A DNA stretch of 64,000 nucleotides from Bryobacterales bacterium (GTDB lineage: Bacteria > Acidobacteriota > Terriglobia > Bryobacterales > Bryobacteraceae), in the NCBI GenBank assembly GCA_020847045.1, contig JADLCT010000023.1:1-64000 (forward strand), read 5' to 3'. Position numbers and translations under genes: made by a program. This document shows, piece by piece, positions 35,153 through 45,002 of this stretch. How positions within the stretch are numbered: the first letter of the stretch is position 1; each line of letters begins with the position of its first letter. The notes under the pieces are model-generated. The model had not been told where the DNA came from, ran no database searches, and saw only the letters and a list, made by a program, of their open reading frames with translations.

Positions 35153-35236
35153 CGGCGGCCGCCAAATTCTCCTCCACGCCCGGACGCCGGACCGCGTCAA
35201 TGATTCCAGGGGAGAAATCCCGTCCGCACGGCAACC

Positions 35237-36862
<1,626 letters not shown>

Positions 36863-36865
36863 TGC

Positions 36866-37759
36866 GTGTTTGAGTATTTGCGCAAGTTGCTGGAAGATCC
36901 GCCGCCGCCCTACATCTTCGAGGTGTCGCAGCAGGGCATCGCCTGGGCGCGCCGGCTGCCGGAGAAAGGGGCGCGGCTGGAGACCGGATTCTCACCGCTG
37001 GCCGAGGGCGTGCTGACCGTCTCGCCGGTGCAGGAGAACGTGGCGCAGCCGGAGGTGTTCGAGCACGCCGTGGCGCAACTGGCGGCCAACGGAGGCGTGC
37101 GGCGGACGCGCGACGCGGCGGTGATTCTGCCCGACTATTCGACGCGGATCGCCGTGCTGGACTTCGACCAGTTTCCCTCGGCCCACGAGGAGCAGATGGC
37201 TCTGGTGCGGTTCCGCATGAAGAAGACGGTGCCCTTCGAGATGGACACGGCGTCCATCGGGTTTCACGCCCGGCAGTACGACGGGCGCTGGTATGTGGTG
37301 GCCGCGGCGGCGGCCCTGGAGATTGTGGCGCGGTATGAGGCGGCGTTCCGGGGCGCGGGCTTTGTGCCCGGATTTGTCACTACATCGGCGCTGGCTGCGA
37401 TCAGCCTGGTGGCGGCCGAGCCGCTGGTGGCCACGGCGAAGCTGGGCGGACGCGTGCTGACGGTGACGCTGAGCGAGGGCTCGCGCCTGCGCCTGTTGCG
37501 CTGCATGGAGCTGAGCGAGGCAACCGTCGATGAGGTGATGTCGGTGCTGTTTCCGACGATGGCCTACGCCGAAGATGAGCTGCCGCGGAAGCCGGAGAAG
37601 CTGGTGCTGTGCGGGTTTGGCGATCTGGCCCCTGGTTTGGGCGAGGCGTGCGCCGCCGAATTGGGACTGTCGGTGGAGCCGTTGCGCTCGGCGCTGGGCT
37701 CGCCGGACGCCGCCAGCGCGGGGCTGTACGGCTACCTGCAGGCGAATGGAGTGAACTAG
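36866..37759 (+). CDS. PilM-like / GspL-like cytoplasmic actin-fold protein
   Basis: This 297-residue protein has a GTG start 3 bases after pilB, with GAGGGG upstream. It resembles PilM by position and by segments AAVILPDYSTRIAVLDFDQFP, MKKTVPFEMD and FVPGFVTTSALA. The nucleotide-binding loops of PilM are not obvious, so it may be a degenerate actin-like domain closer to cytoplasmic GspL. It would link the ATPase to the PilN-like protein encoded next. Confidence 0.75.
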   Translation: MFEYLRKLLEDPPPPYIFEVSQQGIAWARRLPEKGARLETGFSPLAEGVLTVSPVQENVAQPEVFEHAVAQLAANGGVRRTRDAAVILPDYSTRIAVLDFDQFPSAHEEQMALVRFRMKKTVPFEMDTASIGFHARQYDGRWYVVAAAAALEIVARYEAAFRGAGFVPGFVTTSALAAISLVAAEPLVATAKLGGRVLTVTLSEGSRLRLLRCMELSEATVDEVMSVLFPTMAYAEDELPRKPEKLVLCGFGDLAPGLGEACAAELGLSVEPLRSALGSPDAASAGLYGYLQANGVN

Positions 37760-37760
37760 C

Positions 37761-38333
37761 GTGCGTGGTGCGATACCGATCAATCTGGCGAGCGAGCCGT
37801 TCCGGCGCGACCGTCCCGTGATCCTGGCCGGCTGGGCGGGAGGAGCGGCCCTGCTGGGACTGTTTCTGTTCCTGTCGTCCATGGCCTGGATTCAACGAAG
37901 CGAGGCCGCCGACACGCGCGAAGCTCTGGGGGCGGCGCAGCGGCGGTTGAACGCCATGAACGCGGAACTGGCGAAGTACGACACCGAACTGCGGCAGCCG
38001 GCCAACGCTCAGTCGATCGAACACAGCCTTTTTTACAACTCGCTGCTGCTGCGCAAGGGCATCTCGTGGACGGCCATCTTCAACGACCTGGAGATTGTGC
38101 TGCCGCACAACGTGCGGTTGATCAGCGTGCGTCCGCAGGTGAACGCGAACAACCAGATTCAGCTCGACATGGTGGTCGGCGCGCAGGCAACCGAGCCGGT
38201 GATCGACATGGTGATGCGGCTGGAAGGTTCGCCGAAATTCGGAGCCACCACCGTCAGCAGCTGGCTGCCGCCGACCCAATCCGAACCGTTGTACCGCTAC
38301 AGGGTGTCTGCAAACTATGCTCCCGCGCTTTAA
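37761..38333 (+). CDS. PilN-like inner-membrane pilus assembly protein
   Basis: This 190-residue bitopic protein starts with GTG one base after the pilM-like stop. The N-terminal IPINLASEPF matches the INL peptide by which PilN docks into PilM. One transmembrane segment follows (about 22-40), then a coiled coil and a small ferredoxin-like domain with LVLPHNVRL-type strands. It overlaps the next gene by 17 bases. Confidence 0.82.
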   Translation: MRGAIPINLASEPFRRDRPVILAGWAGGAALLGLFLFLSSMAWIQRSEAADTREALGAAQRRLNAMNAELAKYDTELRQPANAQSIEHSLFYNSLLLRKGISWTAIFNDLEIVLPHNVRLISVRPQVNANNQIQLDMVVGAQATEPVIDMVMRLEGSPKFGATTVSSWLPPTQSEPLYRYRVSANYAPAL

Positions 38334-38985
38334 CTCACGCACGAAGACACACGGGCGCGATCCGCGCGGCGTGGTGAAGGCCGTGCTGGGCGTGCTGGCC
38401 GGGTTGAACCTGATCGCCGCATGGTTCTACTTTTTCCCTCCTGGCGGCTCGGCCGGGGAGCTGGATGCCGCGCTGGCGCAGACGCGCGCGCAAATTCAGC
38501 GCGGCCGTTCGGCGGTGGAGCAATCCAAGGCGGCTGTGCGGAAGGTGCGCTCGGCTCGCGAAGAGCAGGAGAAGTTCGTCGCCGGCTATTTCATGGACCG
38601 GCGCACGGCCTCCTCGGCCATACTTTCCGAAATCGGCGGCATGGCGAAGAAGGCGGGACTTACGCCGCGCGAGCACAGCTTCACCATCGATCCGGTCGAG
38701 GGCAGCGATGTCTTTTCCATGATGACGATTACGGCCAACTATGAAGGCAACTACGCCGACCTGGTGGAGTTCGTGAGCGCCATCGACCGTTCGCCGCGCT
38801 TCCTGATCATCGATTCGATTACGGCCCAGCCACAGCAGTCCGGCGGGTTGCAGGCGCGATTTAAGATGAACGCCTTCCTGCGCGAGACCCCGGGCGTGAC
38901 CGCGCCCGCGCCTGGATTGGCCGATGCCGCCGCCGGAGCCCCCTCAGCGGCCATGGCCAGCGCGGCACCGGGAGGCCGTCCATGA
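38317..38985 (+). CDS. PilO-like inner-membrane pilus assembly protein
   Basis: This 222-residue bitopic protein has a transmembrane segment at about 24-42, a coiled coil (about 45-85) and a PilO-type fold with ISEIGGMAKKAGL, TITANYEGNYADLVEFVSAIDRSPRFLIID. That segment is strongly typical of PilO. The C-terminus is an Ala/Pro-rich tail. It probably dimerises with the PilN-like protein. Its ATG lies inside the end of the pilN-like gene. Confidence 0.85.
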   Translation: MLPRFNSRTKTHGRDPRGVVKAVLGVLAGLNLIAAWFYFFPPGGSAGELDAALAQTRAQIQRGRSAVEQSKAAVRKVRSAREEQEKFVAGYFMDRRTASSAILSEIGGMAKKAGLTPREHSFTIDPVEGSDVFSMMTITANYEGNYADLVEFVSAIDRSPRFLIIDSITAQPQQSGGLQARFKMNAFLRETPGVTAPAPGLADAAAGAPSAAMASAAPGGRP

Positions 38986-39749
38986 AAATGAAGCTGGAGA
39001 TGGGCGCCGAGCCTCGGAAGGTGGCCATGCTGGCTGGATTGCTGGCCGTCGCGGGGGCCGCGTTCTACACGGACGGCTTCACCAATTTTGGCGGTTCGCC
39101 CGCGCCCGCCGGACCTGCGCCGTCCAGCGCGCCAGCGCCGGCGCGCCCCAACCCCATCACCTCAATCCGGCAGGCCGAAGCAGCCACCGCCTCGGCATCA
39201 GCCGGTGCGGGGCAGTCTCGCAGCGGACGTTCCCAGGCGTCGGTCGAGTTTCGTCCCTCATTGAAGCCAAAGAGGCCGGAGGAACAGGTGGATCTGTCCA
39301 AGGTGGACCCGGCGCTGCGGCTCGACCTGCTGGCCAAGCTCCAGCGCGTCACGCTGCAAGGCCAGGGACGCAGCCTGTTCGACTTCGGAGCTGCGCCTCC
39401 GCCCAAACTACCGGAACCGAAGATCATCCCCGGACGTACAACCAAGAAGAAGGGCGGCGGGACGGAGACGATGCCGGAGGTGAAGCCTCCCGAAATCAAG
39501 GCGGCGGAACCCGCCAAGCCACCGGCCCCGCCGATTCCGCTCAAGTTCTACGGCTTCATCGAGTCGCGGCCATCCGGCGGCAAGCGCGCCTTCTTCCTGC
39601 AGGGGGAGGACATTTTCGTGGCTGGCGAGGGCGAGACCATCAAATCGCGCTTCAAGGTGGTCCGAATCGGCATCAACGCGGCCACTGTGGAGGATGTGCA
39701 GTATAAGAATCAGCAGTCGCTGCCGTTGGAGGCGGCGCCGGGTTCCTGA
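38982..39749 (+). CDS. PilP/GspC-like periplasmic linker protein
   Basis: This 255-residue protein has one N-terminal transmembrane segment (about 14-30), a long Pro/Ala-rich linker and a small C-terminal beta domain (about 180-245) with LKFYGFIE, KRAFFLQGEDIFVAGEGETI and FKVVRIG. It matches the position and layout of PilP or GspC, which connect the inner-membrane complex to the secretin. The assignment is by context and fold-like pattern. GGGAGG precedes the ATG by 6 bases, and the start overlaps the pilO-like stop. Confidence 0.7.
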   Translation: MKMKLEMGAEPRKVAMLAGLLAVAGAAFYTDGFTNFGGSPAPAGPAPSSAPAPARPNPITSIRQAEAATASASAGAGQSRSGRSQASVEFRPSLKPKRPEEQVDLSKVDPALRLDLLAKLQRVTLQGQGRSLFDFGAAPPPKLPEPKIIPGRTTKKKGGGTETMPEVKPPEIKAAEPAKPPAPPIPLKFYGFIESRPSGGKRAFFLQGEDIFVAGEGETIKSRFKVVRIGINAATVEDVQYKNQQSLPLEAAPGS

Positions 39750-39766
39750 GGTGAGGTGAGGCGGTC

Positions 39767-41206
39767 ATGAGACGCAGGATGCATCGCCGGAGCGAACGCG
39801 GGTTCGCGCTGCTGCTGGTGTTCGCCATGGCGGCCGCGGCGGTGGTGATGCTGTACCTGGAGGCGCCGCGCCTTGCGGTGGAGGCACTCCGCAACAAGGA
39901 ACAAACGCTGATCGACCGGGGCGAGCAGTACAAACGGGCCATCCAGGTGTTCGTGCGCGCGAATAAGACCTACCCAAGGTCGCTGGAAGAGCTGGAAAAG
40001 TTTCAGGACAAGCGCTTCCTGCGGCACCGCTACAAGGACCCCTTCACAGGGGAGGACGAGTGGCGTCTGATCCATTACGAGAACGGCATGTTCCCCGACT
40101 CGAAGGTCTATGGGCCCAAGAAAAAAGACGGGGAGAAAGAGGCGCGGCAGACCTTCGTGGCCGAGCTGCCAACGGTCGGCAACCCCGGCGCGCAGGATCC
40201 GAACGATCCCAACGCGCAGAATCCGGCTTTGCAGAAACGCGCCAGCGACCGGCCCGCCATCGCCTCAGGCCAAGGCGGCGACACGCATACGGCGGACCCG
40301 AACGCGCCGCCGGGCGATCCGAATCAGATGCAGAGACAGCCGGGCCAGGGACTGGGACCGGCTCTCATGCCGCCCGGAGGCTTTGCCGGCGTGCCGCCTG
40401 CCCCCGGCCAACCCGGCGCGGCGCCGGTGATTCCCAACGCTCCGGGCATTCCCGGAATGCCGAGCTTCCGCCCTGCCAATCCCTTACAAAACATGGGACC
40501 GGGACAGCCTGGCCAGGGTGCGCAAGGTGGTTCGCCGTCCGGCGCCGGTGGGTTCATTGGTGGATCCATCCCTGCGCCGGGCGGAGTATCGAACTCGCAG
40601 GCAGGTGGCTTCATCGGCAGCTCCATGGGCGGCGGGTCCTCGCCCACTGGAGGAGCTGGGCAGGCAGGCCGTCCACCCATGCCAGGGACCACAGGCATGG
40701 GCGGAGGCGGGATTCCAGGCATGCCGGGCCAGGGGTTCGGCGGCGCGCCGGGACCGGTGCCCACCGCGGCGGCCGACCTGATCCGGCAGATTCTGACCAC
40801 GCCGCGCGCTGGGGGGATGCCGGGCGCCCAGGGATTGGGCCAGGGTGGCCTAGGTGCGGGCATCGCCGGCGTAGCGTCCAAGAAGGAGGCCACCGGCATC
40901 AAAATCTACAACGAGCGCACTCGCTACGACGAGTGGGAGTTCCTCTACGACCCCAGCAAGGACGTGCCCAAGGGGATGCAGCAGGCGGGAGGCGCTCAGG
41001 CGACGAACCAGCCAGGCGGTCCGCTGCAGGGCGGACAGCCGGGGAGTGGGGTCATGGGTGGGGGCGGAGGCATGGGCGGAAGCATGGGCGGCCGCATGGG
41101 GACACAGTCCGGCTCATCCTTCTCCACCGGCGGCGGTAGTTCGACGAGTAGCGGCAGTGGCGGCGGGTTTATCGGCGGCGCGATCCCGCAGCCGAAACAG
41201 AAATAA
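39767..41206 (+). CDS. Pseudopilin-like protein with large Gly/Pro-rich extension
   Basis: This 479-residue protein starts with basic residues and RGFALLLVFAMAAAAVVMLYL, a type III signal-like N-terminus. Position +5 is Leu rather than Glu, as in GspK-type tip pseudopilins. A helix and a GspG-like stretch follow (YPRSLEELEKF, RYKDPFTGEDEWRLI; about 60-115). Residues about 130-479 are mostly Gly, Pro, Gln and Ser, with three GGFIG motifs and a conserved-looking island GIKIYNERTRYDEWEFLYD near 385. The GAGG-rich leader supports the ATG at 39767. It ends the pilus-like operon. The function of the extension is unknown. Confidence 0.75.
   Translation: MRRRMHRRSERGFALLLVFAMAAAAVVMLYLEAPRLAVEALRNKEQTLIDRGEQYKRAIQVFVRANKTYPRSLEELEKFQDKRFLRHRYKDPFTGEDEWRLIHYENGMFPDSKVYGPKKKDGEKEARQTFVAELPTVGNPGAQDPNDPNAQNPALQKRASDRPAIASGQGGDTHTADPNAPPGDPNQMQRQPGQGLGPALMPPGGFAGVPPAPGQPGAAPVIPNAPGIPGMPSFRPANPLQNMGPGQPGQGAQGGSPSGAGGFIGGSIPAPGGVSNSQAGGFIGSSMGGGSSPTGGAGQAGRPPMPGTTGMGGGGIPGMPGQGFGGAPGPVPTAAADLIRQILTTPRAGGMPGAQGLGQGGLGAGIAGVASKKEATGIKIYNERTRYDEWEFLYDPSKDVPKGMQQAGGAQATNQPGGPLQGGQPGSGVMGGGGGMGGSMGGRMGTQSGSSFSTGGGSSTSSGSGGGFIGGAIPQPKQK
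40547..41203 (+). repeat. Gly/Pro-rich low-complexity coding region with three GGFIG motifs
   Basis: GGFIGGSIPAPG (about 40547), GGFIGSSMGGG (about 40604) and GGFIGGAIPQP (about 41158) recur in the pseudopilin-like protein. The first and last are near-identical at the protein level but differ in codons, so selection has kept the peptide. Confidence 0.6.
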
Positions 41207-41230
41207 GGGCAGCGCGAGTGGAGGGACCCG

Positions 41231-41641
41231 CTAGCTTAACAATTTGACGATCTCGGCAAGTTCCTTGCGGATGCCGCTGAGGTCGGTGGCGGCGGCTGGT
41301 GGCGGGGCAAACAGGTCGCCCTGGGACTTAGGGACCGGAGCGGTTTTAATGGTTGCCTTCTTTTTGTTCTGATCGAGGTATAGCCTCGCGCCTTCAATCG
41401 TAAAGCGCTTCTCGTAGAGCAAACGCTTCAGCTCCAGCACCATCTCGACATCCTTGCGGCGGTACAGGCGGTGGCCGGTGCCCGACTTCTTAGGGGCCAG
41501 CGAAGGAAACTCCGACTCCCAATACCGGAGCACATACGGCTCGACCCCGGCCAAATGGCTCACTTCCCCGATCCGGAAGTAGAGTTTATCGGGAATTTCG
41601 GGTGTGGACCCGGCCTGCGGCGCTGGATGGACGTTCCTCAT
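41231..41641 (-). CDS. MerR-family transcriptional regulator
   Basis: This 136-residue protein has a winged helix-turn-helix (about 18-90): YFRIGEVSHLAGVEPYVLRYWESEF, then GHRLYRRKDVEMVLELKRLL. The recognition tail TIEGARLYL is typical. The dimerisation helix is short, and no Cys or ligand domain follows, so it belongs to the small MerR-like group rather than metal sensors. It is convergent with the pilus-like operon (24 bases) and divergent from a VOC gene. Target unknown. Confidence 0.88.
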   Translation of the reverse strand: MRNVHPAPQAGSTPEIPDKLYFRIGEVSHLAGVEPYVLRYWESEFPSLAPKKSGTGHRLYRRKDVEMVLELKRLLYEKRFTIEGARLYLDQNKKKATIKTAPVPKSQGDLFAPPPAAATDLSGIRKELAEIVKLLS

Positions 41642-41772
41642 GGAGGGCGAGTAAGCCTTGCCTCCCCATCATGTTACGGGAAGAGGGCGGCGGCGTCAAT
41701 GAAATGAATTGCAAAACTGGCGCAACGGCGGTTCGGGCGTCGCCGCGAGGTTTTCCCGGCAGGGAAACGCGC

Positions 41773-41778
41773 TAAAAT
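41773..41778 (+). promoter_or_regulatory. Putative -10 (TAAAAT) for the VOC gene
   Basis: TAAAAT lies 17 bases before the ATG at 41796, followed by GGGAGG as a normal Shine-Dalgarno. The 154-base gap to merR shows nothing else clear. Confidence 0.35.
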
Positions 41779-41795
41779 CGCAACGGGAGGATCCC

Positions 41796-42575
41796 ATGAG
41801 CCAGATTGGTGCGCATTCTACGGGCAGCTTCTGCTGGCTGGAACTTGCCACCTCGGACACCGGCGCGGCCAAGCGGTTTTATGGTGAACTTTTCGGTTGG
41901 GTCCCTACCGAAACCGCGCTGGAAGGACAGCCCGACTACACGCGCTTCCGCCTGCGCGGACGCGACGTGGCCGGCTGCTATCATCTTGATCCTGCTCAAT
42001 GCCTGGGCGTTCCATCACACTGGGTAACCTACATTCAGGTGGAGGACATTGAAGCTTCGGCGGCGCGCGCCGTGTCGCTGGGCGGTAAGCTGATTGTCGA
42101 TCCGTTTGAGACGGCCGGACTGGGAAGGGCAGCCTCTTTGCAGGACCCAAGCGGCGCTTATTTTTGCATCTGGCAGCCGGGGAGCTTGCCGGGATTTGGA
42201 GTTACATGTGAGCCCGGCTCGGCGTGTTGGTACGAGTTGACCACTCCCGACCCTGAACGCGCACGCGACTTTTACACACAGCTTTTTGCCTGGGAAACCG
42301 GGACGAGCGCGGCAGAGCATTCATTGCGAATCAGGGCGGGCGGGCGCGATTCGGGAGGCATACTGCCGCTGAGCGCGGCGGGCGAAAACGCCGTGCCCAA
42401 TTGGATGCCTTACTTCCGCGTGGAAGACTGCGCCCATACGGCGGGGCGCGCTTCGGAGATGGGCGGCGAGTGCCGCATGGCGCCGGCCACACTGCCCGGA
42501 GTGGGCCGCTTCGCCGTTCTGGCGGACCCGCAGGGGGCTGTTTTCGCCATAGTGCAGGTGACCGATCCGGCCTAG
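41796..42575 (+). CDS. Two-domain VOC-family protein (glyoxalase-like)
   Basis: This 259-residue cytosolic protein has two tandem VOC half-domains: FCWLELATSDTGAAKRFYGELFGW (about 9-32) with closing LQDPSGAYFCIWQP, and ACWYELTTPDPERARDFYTQLFAW (about 139-162) with closing LADPQGAVFAIVQ. The usual metal ligands are only partly present, so it may bind small molecules rather than act as a glyoxalase. GGGAGG supports the ATG at 41796. Codons further upstream are not coding. Function unknown. Confidence 0.85.
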   Translation: MSQIGAHSTGSFCWLELATSDTGAAKRFYGELFGWVPTETALEGQPDYTRFRLRGRDVAGCYHLDPAQCLGVPSHWVTYIQVEDIEASAARAVSLGGKLIVDPFETAGLGRAASLQDPSGAYFCIWQPGSLPGFGVTCEPGSACWYELTTPDPERARDFYTQLFAWETGTSAAEHSLRIRAGGRDSGGILPLSAAGENAVPNWMPYFRVEDCAHTAGRASEMGGECRMAPATLPGVGRFAVLADPQGAVFAIVQVTDPA

Positions 42576-42677
42576 CCGGAAACACACACATAAGCGACAG
42601 GGAAATCTCTTCGTTAGCATGGAAATTTGCGAACTTTCGCTCATTTGGCAACGTCTGAAACTGTTGGGAGAAATCAT

Positions 42678-44102
42678 TTGAGAACGAAGTGGAAAGTCAC
42701 ACTGGGAGTTGTGGGAACCCTGGTGTTGGCGGGTGGGGTCCTTGGCGGGCGGGCTTATCAGAACCGTGGGATTGTCACCGTGCAGACGGGCGCGGCGGTG
42801 CGGCAGGACCTGACGTCGCTGGTAACGGCGTCGGGAGAGATCAAACCCCGCAATTACATCAATATCGGAACGAATGCCGTCTCCCCTGCGCGCATTGTCA
42901 GCATTGACGTGGTGGAGGGTCAGCAGGTGAGGAAGGGCCAGGTGCTGGCGCGCCTGGAATCGGTGCAGCCAGAGGCCGAGGTGGCCGCGCAGCGGGCCTC
43001 GCTGAGTACGGCCGAGGCGGAATCGGCCGCGGCTGAGGCGGGCGTGAAGGCGGCCGACGACAACATCCGCGCCGCCGAGGCCACTGTGGCCCGGACGCGG
43101 GCGGAACTGGAAAAAGCGAAGATCAATTACGGACGGACCCAGAAGCTGTTTGAGGCGAAGCTGGTCGCCTCGCAGGATTATGACCAGCGGCGCATCGAGG
43201 TGGTGGCCGCCGAGGCGGCTCTGCGTGAGGCTGAGTTGCGCGTGACACAGCTTCGCGCGCAGCGCCAGCAGACGGCGGCGAACCTGTCCGCCCAGCAAAA
43301 GCGGATCGCCGTAAGCCACGCCCAGTTGCGGCGCGCGCAGGATGTGCTGCAGCGGACCTTCTCCGTGGCGCCCATCGACGGGATTGTGACCAACCTTCCC
43401 GTGCGCGTCGGCGAGACGGTGGTGCCGGGCATCCAGAACTCCTCGTCGAGTCTGATTATGACCATCGCCGACATGTCGCTGATTACGGCCGAAGTAAAAG
43501 TGGATGAAACCGACATTGTGAACGTCAAGCTCTCCCAGGTGGCCGACATCACGATTGATGCGATACCGAACCGGACTTTCAAAGGACACGTGATTGAAAT
43601 CGGCAACACGGCGATTCTGCGCTCCACCGGACTGGCGGCTTCGCAAAGCGCCATTTCGAGCCAGGAGGCCAAGGACTTCAAGGTTGTGGTGGCGCTCGAC
43701 AATCCGCCGCCGGAGATCCGTCCGGGCCTGTCCTGCACGGCCAAGGTGGTGACGGCGACGCGCAAAGCCGTGGTGAGCATTCCCATCCAGGCCCTGACCG
43801 TGCGCACGCGGGGCGACCTGGATCCGTCAAAATCCGGCGGCGTGCAGGCCGCCGCGAAGCTCGATCCCGCCGCCGAAAAGGCGCGGAGAGAAGAGTTGCA
43901 GGGCGTGTTCGTCATTCAAGGAGAAACGGCCGCGTTCCGCAAGGTGGAGACCGGAATTACGGGGGCCACCGACATCGAGGTGTTAAGCGGTTTGAAAGAA
44001 GGCGACCAGATTGTTACGGGAAGCTACAAGGTGATCCGGACAATCAAAAACAACGCAAAGGTGAAAATCGACAACAAACCGGTGATCAAAACCGAAAGTT
44101 AA
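42678..44102 (+). CDS. MacA/HlyD-type efflux periplasmic adaptor
   Basis: This 474-residue membrane-fusion protein has an N-terminal transmembrane anchor (about 6-25), a lipoyl half (ARIVSIDVVEGQQVRKGQVLARLES), a long alpha-hairpin (about 95-210), the second lipoyl half (FSVAPIDGIVTNLPVRVGETVVPG), then beta-barrel and membrane-proximal domains. The TTG at 42678 has GGGAG seven bases upstream and fits the anchor. No ATG is available nearby. It precedes a MacB/LolD-like ATPase, as in macAB operons, but no permease gene follows. Confidence 0.88.
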   Translation: MRTKWKVTLGVVGTLVLAGGVLGGRAYQNRGIVTVQTGAAVRQDLTSLVTASGEIKPRNYINIGTNAVSPARIVSIDVVEGQQVRKGQVLARLESVQPEAEVAAQRASLSTAEAESAAAEAGVKAADDNIRAAEATVARTRAELEKAKINYGRTQKLFEAKLVASQDYDQRRIEVVAAEAALREAELRVTQLRAQRQQTAANLSAQQKRIAVSHAQLRRAQDVLQRTFSVAPIDGIVTNLPVRVGETVVPGIQNSSSSLIMTIADMSLITAEVKVDETDIVNVKLSQVADITIDAIPNRTFKGHVIEIGNTAILRSTGLAASQSAISSQEAKDFKVVVALDNPPPEIRPGLSCTAKVVTATRKAVVSIPIQALTVRTRGDLDPSKSGGVQAAAKLDPAAEKARREELQGVFVIQGETAAFRKVETGITGATDIEVLSGLKEGDQIVTGSYKVIRTIKNNAKVKIDNKPVIKTES

Positions 44103-44196
44103 GCGAAGAGCCTGCGCCGGGGCTGTAACCTGAACAGGAGCGGCCACGCCGTGTCGGTAGACGCCGGTGCGCGGGGAAAGCCCGGCTTCACTCGGT

Positions 44197-44202
44197 TACA
44201 AT
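44197..44202 (+). promoter_or_regulatory. Putative -10 (TACAAT) for the ABC ATPase gene
   Basis: TACAAT in the 129-base gap after the adaptor gene is followed by a GAGGAG ribosome site. The ATPase may have its own promoter. Confidence 0.35.
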
Positions 44203-44231
44203 CAGAGATACTGAGGAGTTTGCACACACAG

Positions 44232-44975
44232 ATGGCTACTGCCGCACCACTGAACAGCACGCAACGCGGCGAACAACTACGCCGCGACGGCATCGTCATC
44301 CGCACCTACGATCTGTGGAAGACCTACATGATGGGCGATACGCAGATCAACGCGGTGGCGGGGATCGACATCGAGATTCGCCGCGGCGAGTATGTGGCCA
44401 TCATGGGCCCGTCCGGGTCGGGCAAATCGACGCTGATGAACCTGATCGGCTGCCTGGATACGCCCACCAGCGGCGACTATTTCATCAACGGCAATCTCGT
44501 TTCGCAGATGACCGACGATGAGCTGGCGCACATTCGCAACAAGGAGATCGGGTTTGTCTTTCAAACCTTCAACCTGTTGCCGCGCGCCACGGCGCTGCAC
44601 AACGTCGAGCTGCCTTTGATTTACGCGGGAATGGACGCGCACGCCCGCCGCGACAGGGCCACGGAGTGCCTGCGCCAGGTGGACCTCGAACGCCGCATGC
44701 ACCACAAGCCCAGCGAACTGTCGGGCGGGCAGCGCCAGCGCGTGGCCATTGCCCGGGCGCTGGTGAACGACCCCTCGATTCTGCTGGCCGACGAGCCCAC
44801 GGGCAACCTGGACACGGCCACCGGCGTGGAAATCATGGCGCTGTTCGAGCATCTGCACTCGCAGGGCAACACCATCGTGCTGGTGACGCACGAATTGGAC
44901 ATCGCGCTGCACGCCCACCGCGTGCTGCACGTACGCGACGGCAAGCTCGAAAAAGACGAGCGCGTGAAGAAGTAG
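44232..44975 (+). CDS. MacB/LolD-type ABC transporter ATP-binding protein
   Basis: This 247-residue nucleotide-binding subunit has Walker [10 protein letters not shown], the Q-loop [10 protein letters not shown], signature [15 protein letters not shown], Walker [13 protein letters not shown] and the H-loop THE. The FNLLPR and adjacent residues are typical of the MacB/LolD/FtsE group. It is only the ATPase part: MacB normally carries a fused FtsX-like permease of about 400 residues, and none is encoded here or after the stop, where a convergent TPR gene begins 27 bases on. An ATG at 44232 is preferred. Upstream GTG or TTG starts are possible. Confidence 0.92.
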   Translation: MATAAPLNSTQRGEQLRRDGIVIRTYDLWKTYMMGDTQINAVAGIDIEIRRGEYVAIMGPSGSGKSTLMNLIGCLDTPTSGDYFINGNLVSQMTDDELAHIRNKEIGFVFQTFNLLPRATALHNVELPLIYAGMDAHARRDRATECLRQVDLERRMHHKPSELSGGQRQRVAIARALVNDPSILLADEPTGNLDTATGVEIMALFEHLHSQGNTIVLVTHELDIALHAHRVLHVRDGKLEKDERVKK

Positions 44976-45002
44976 CGCGCCCCGGCGGCCAGCCAAAACG
45001 CT

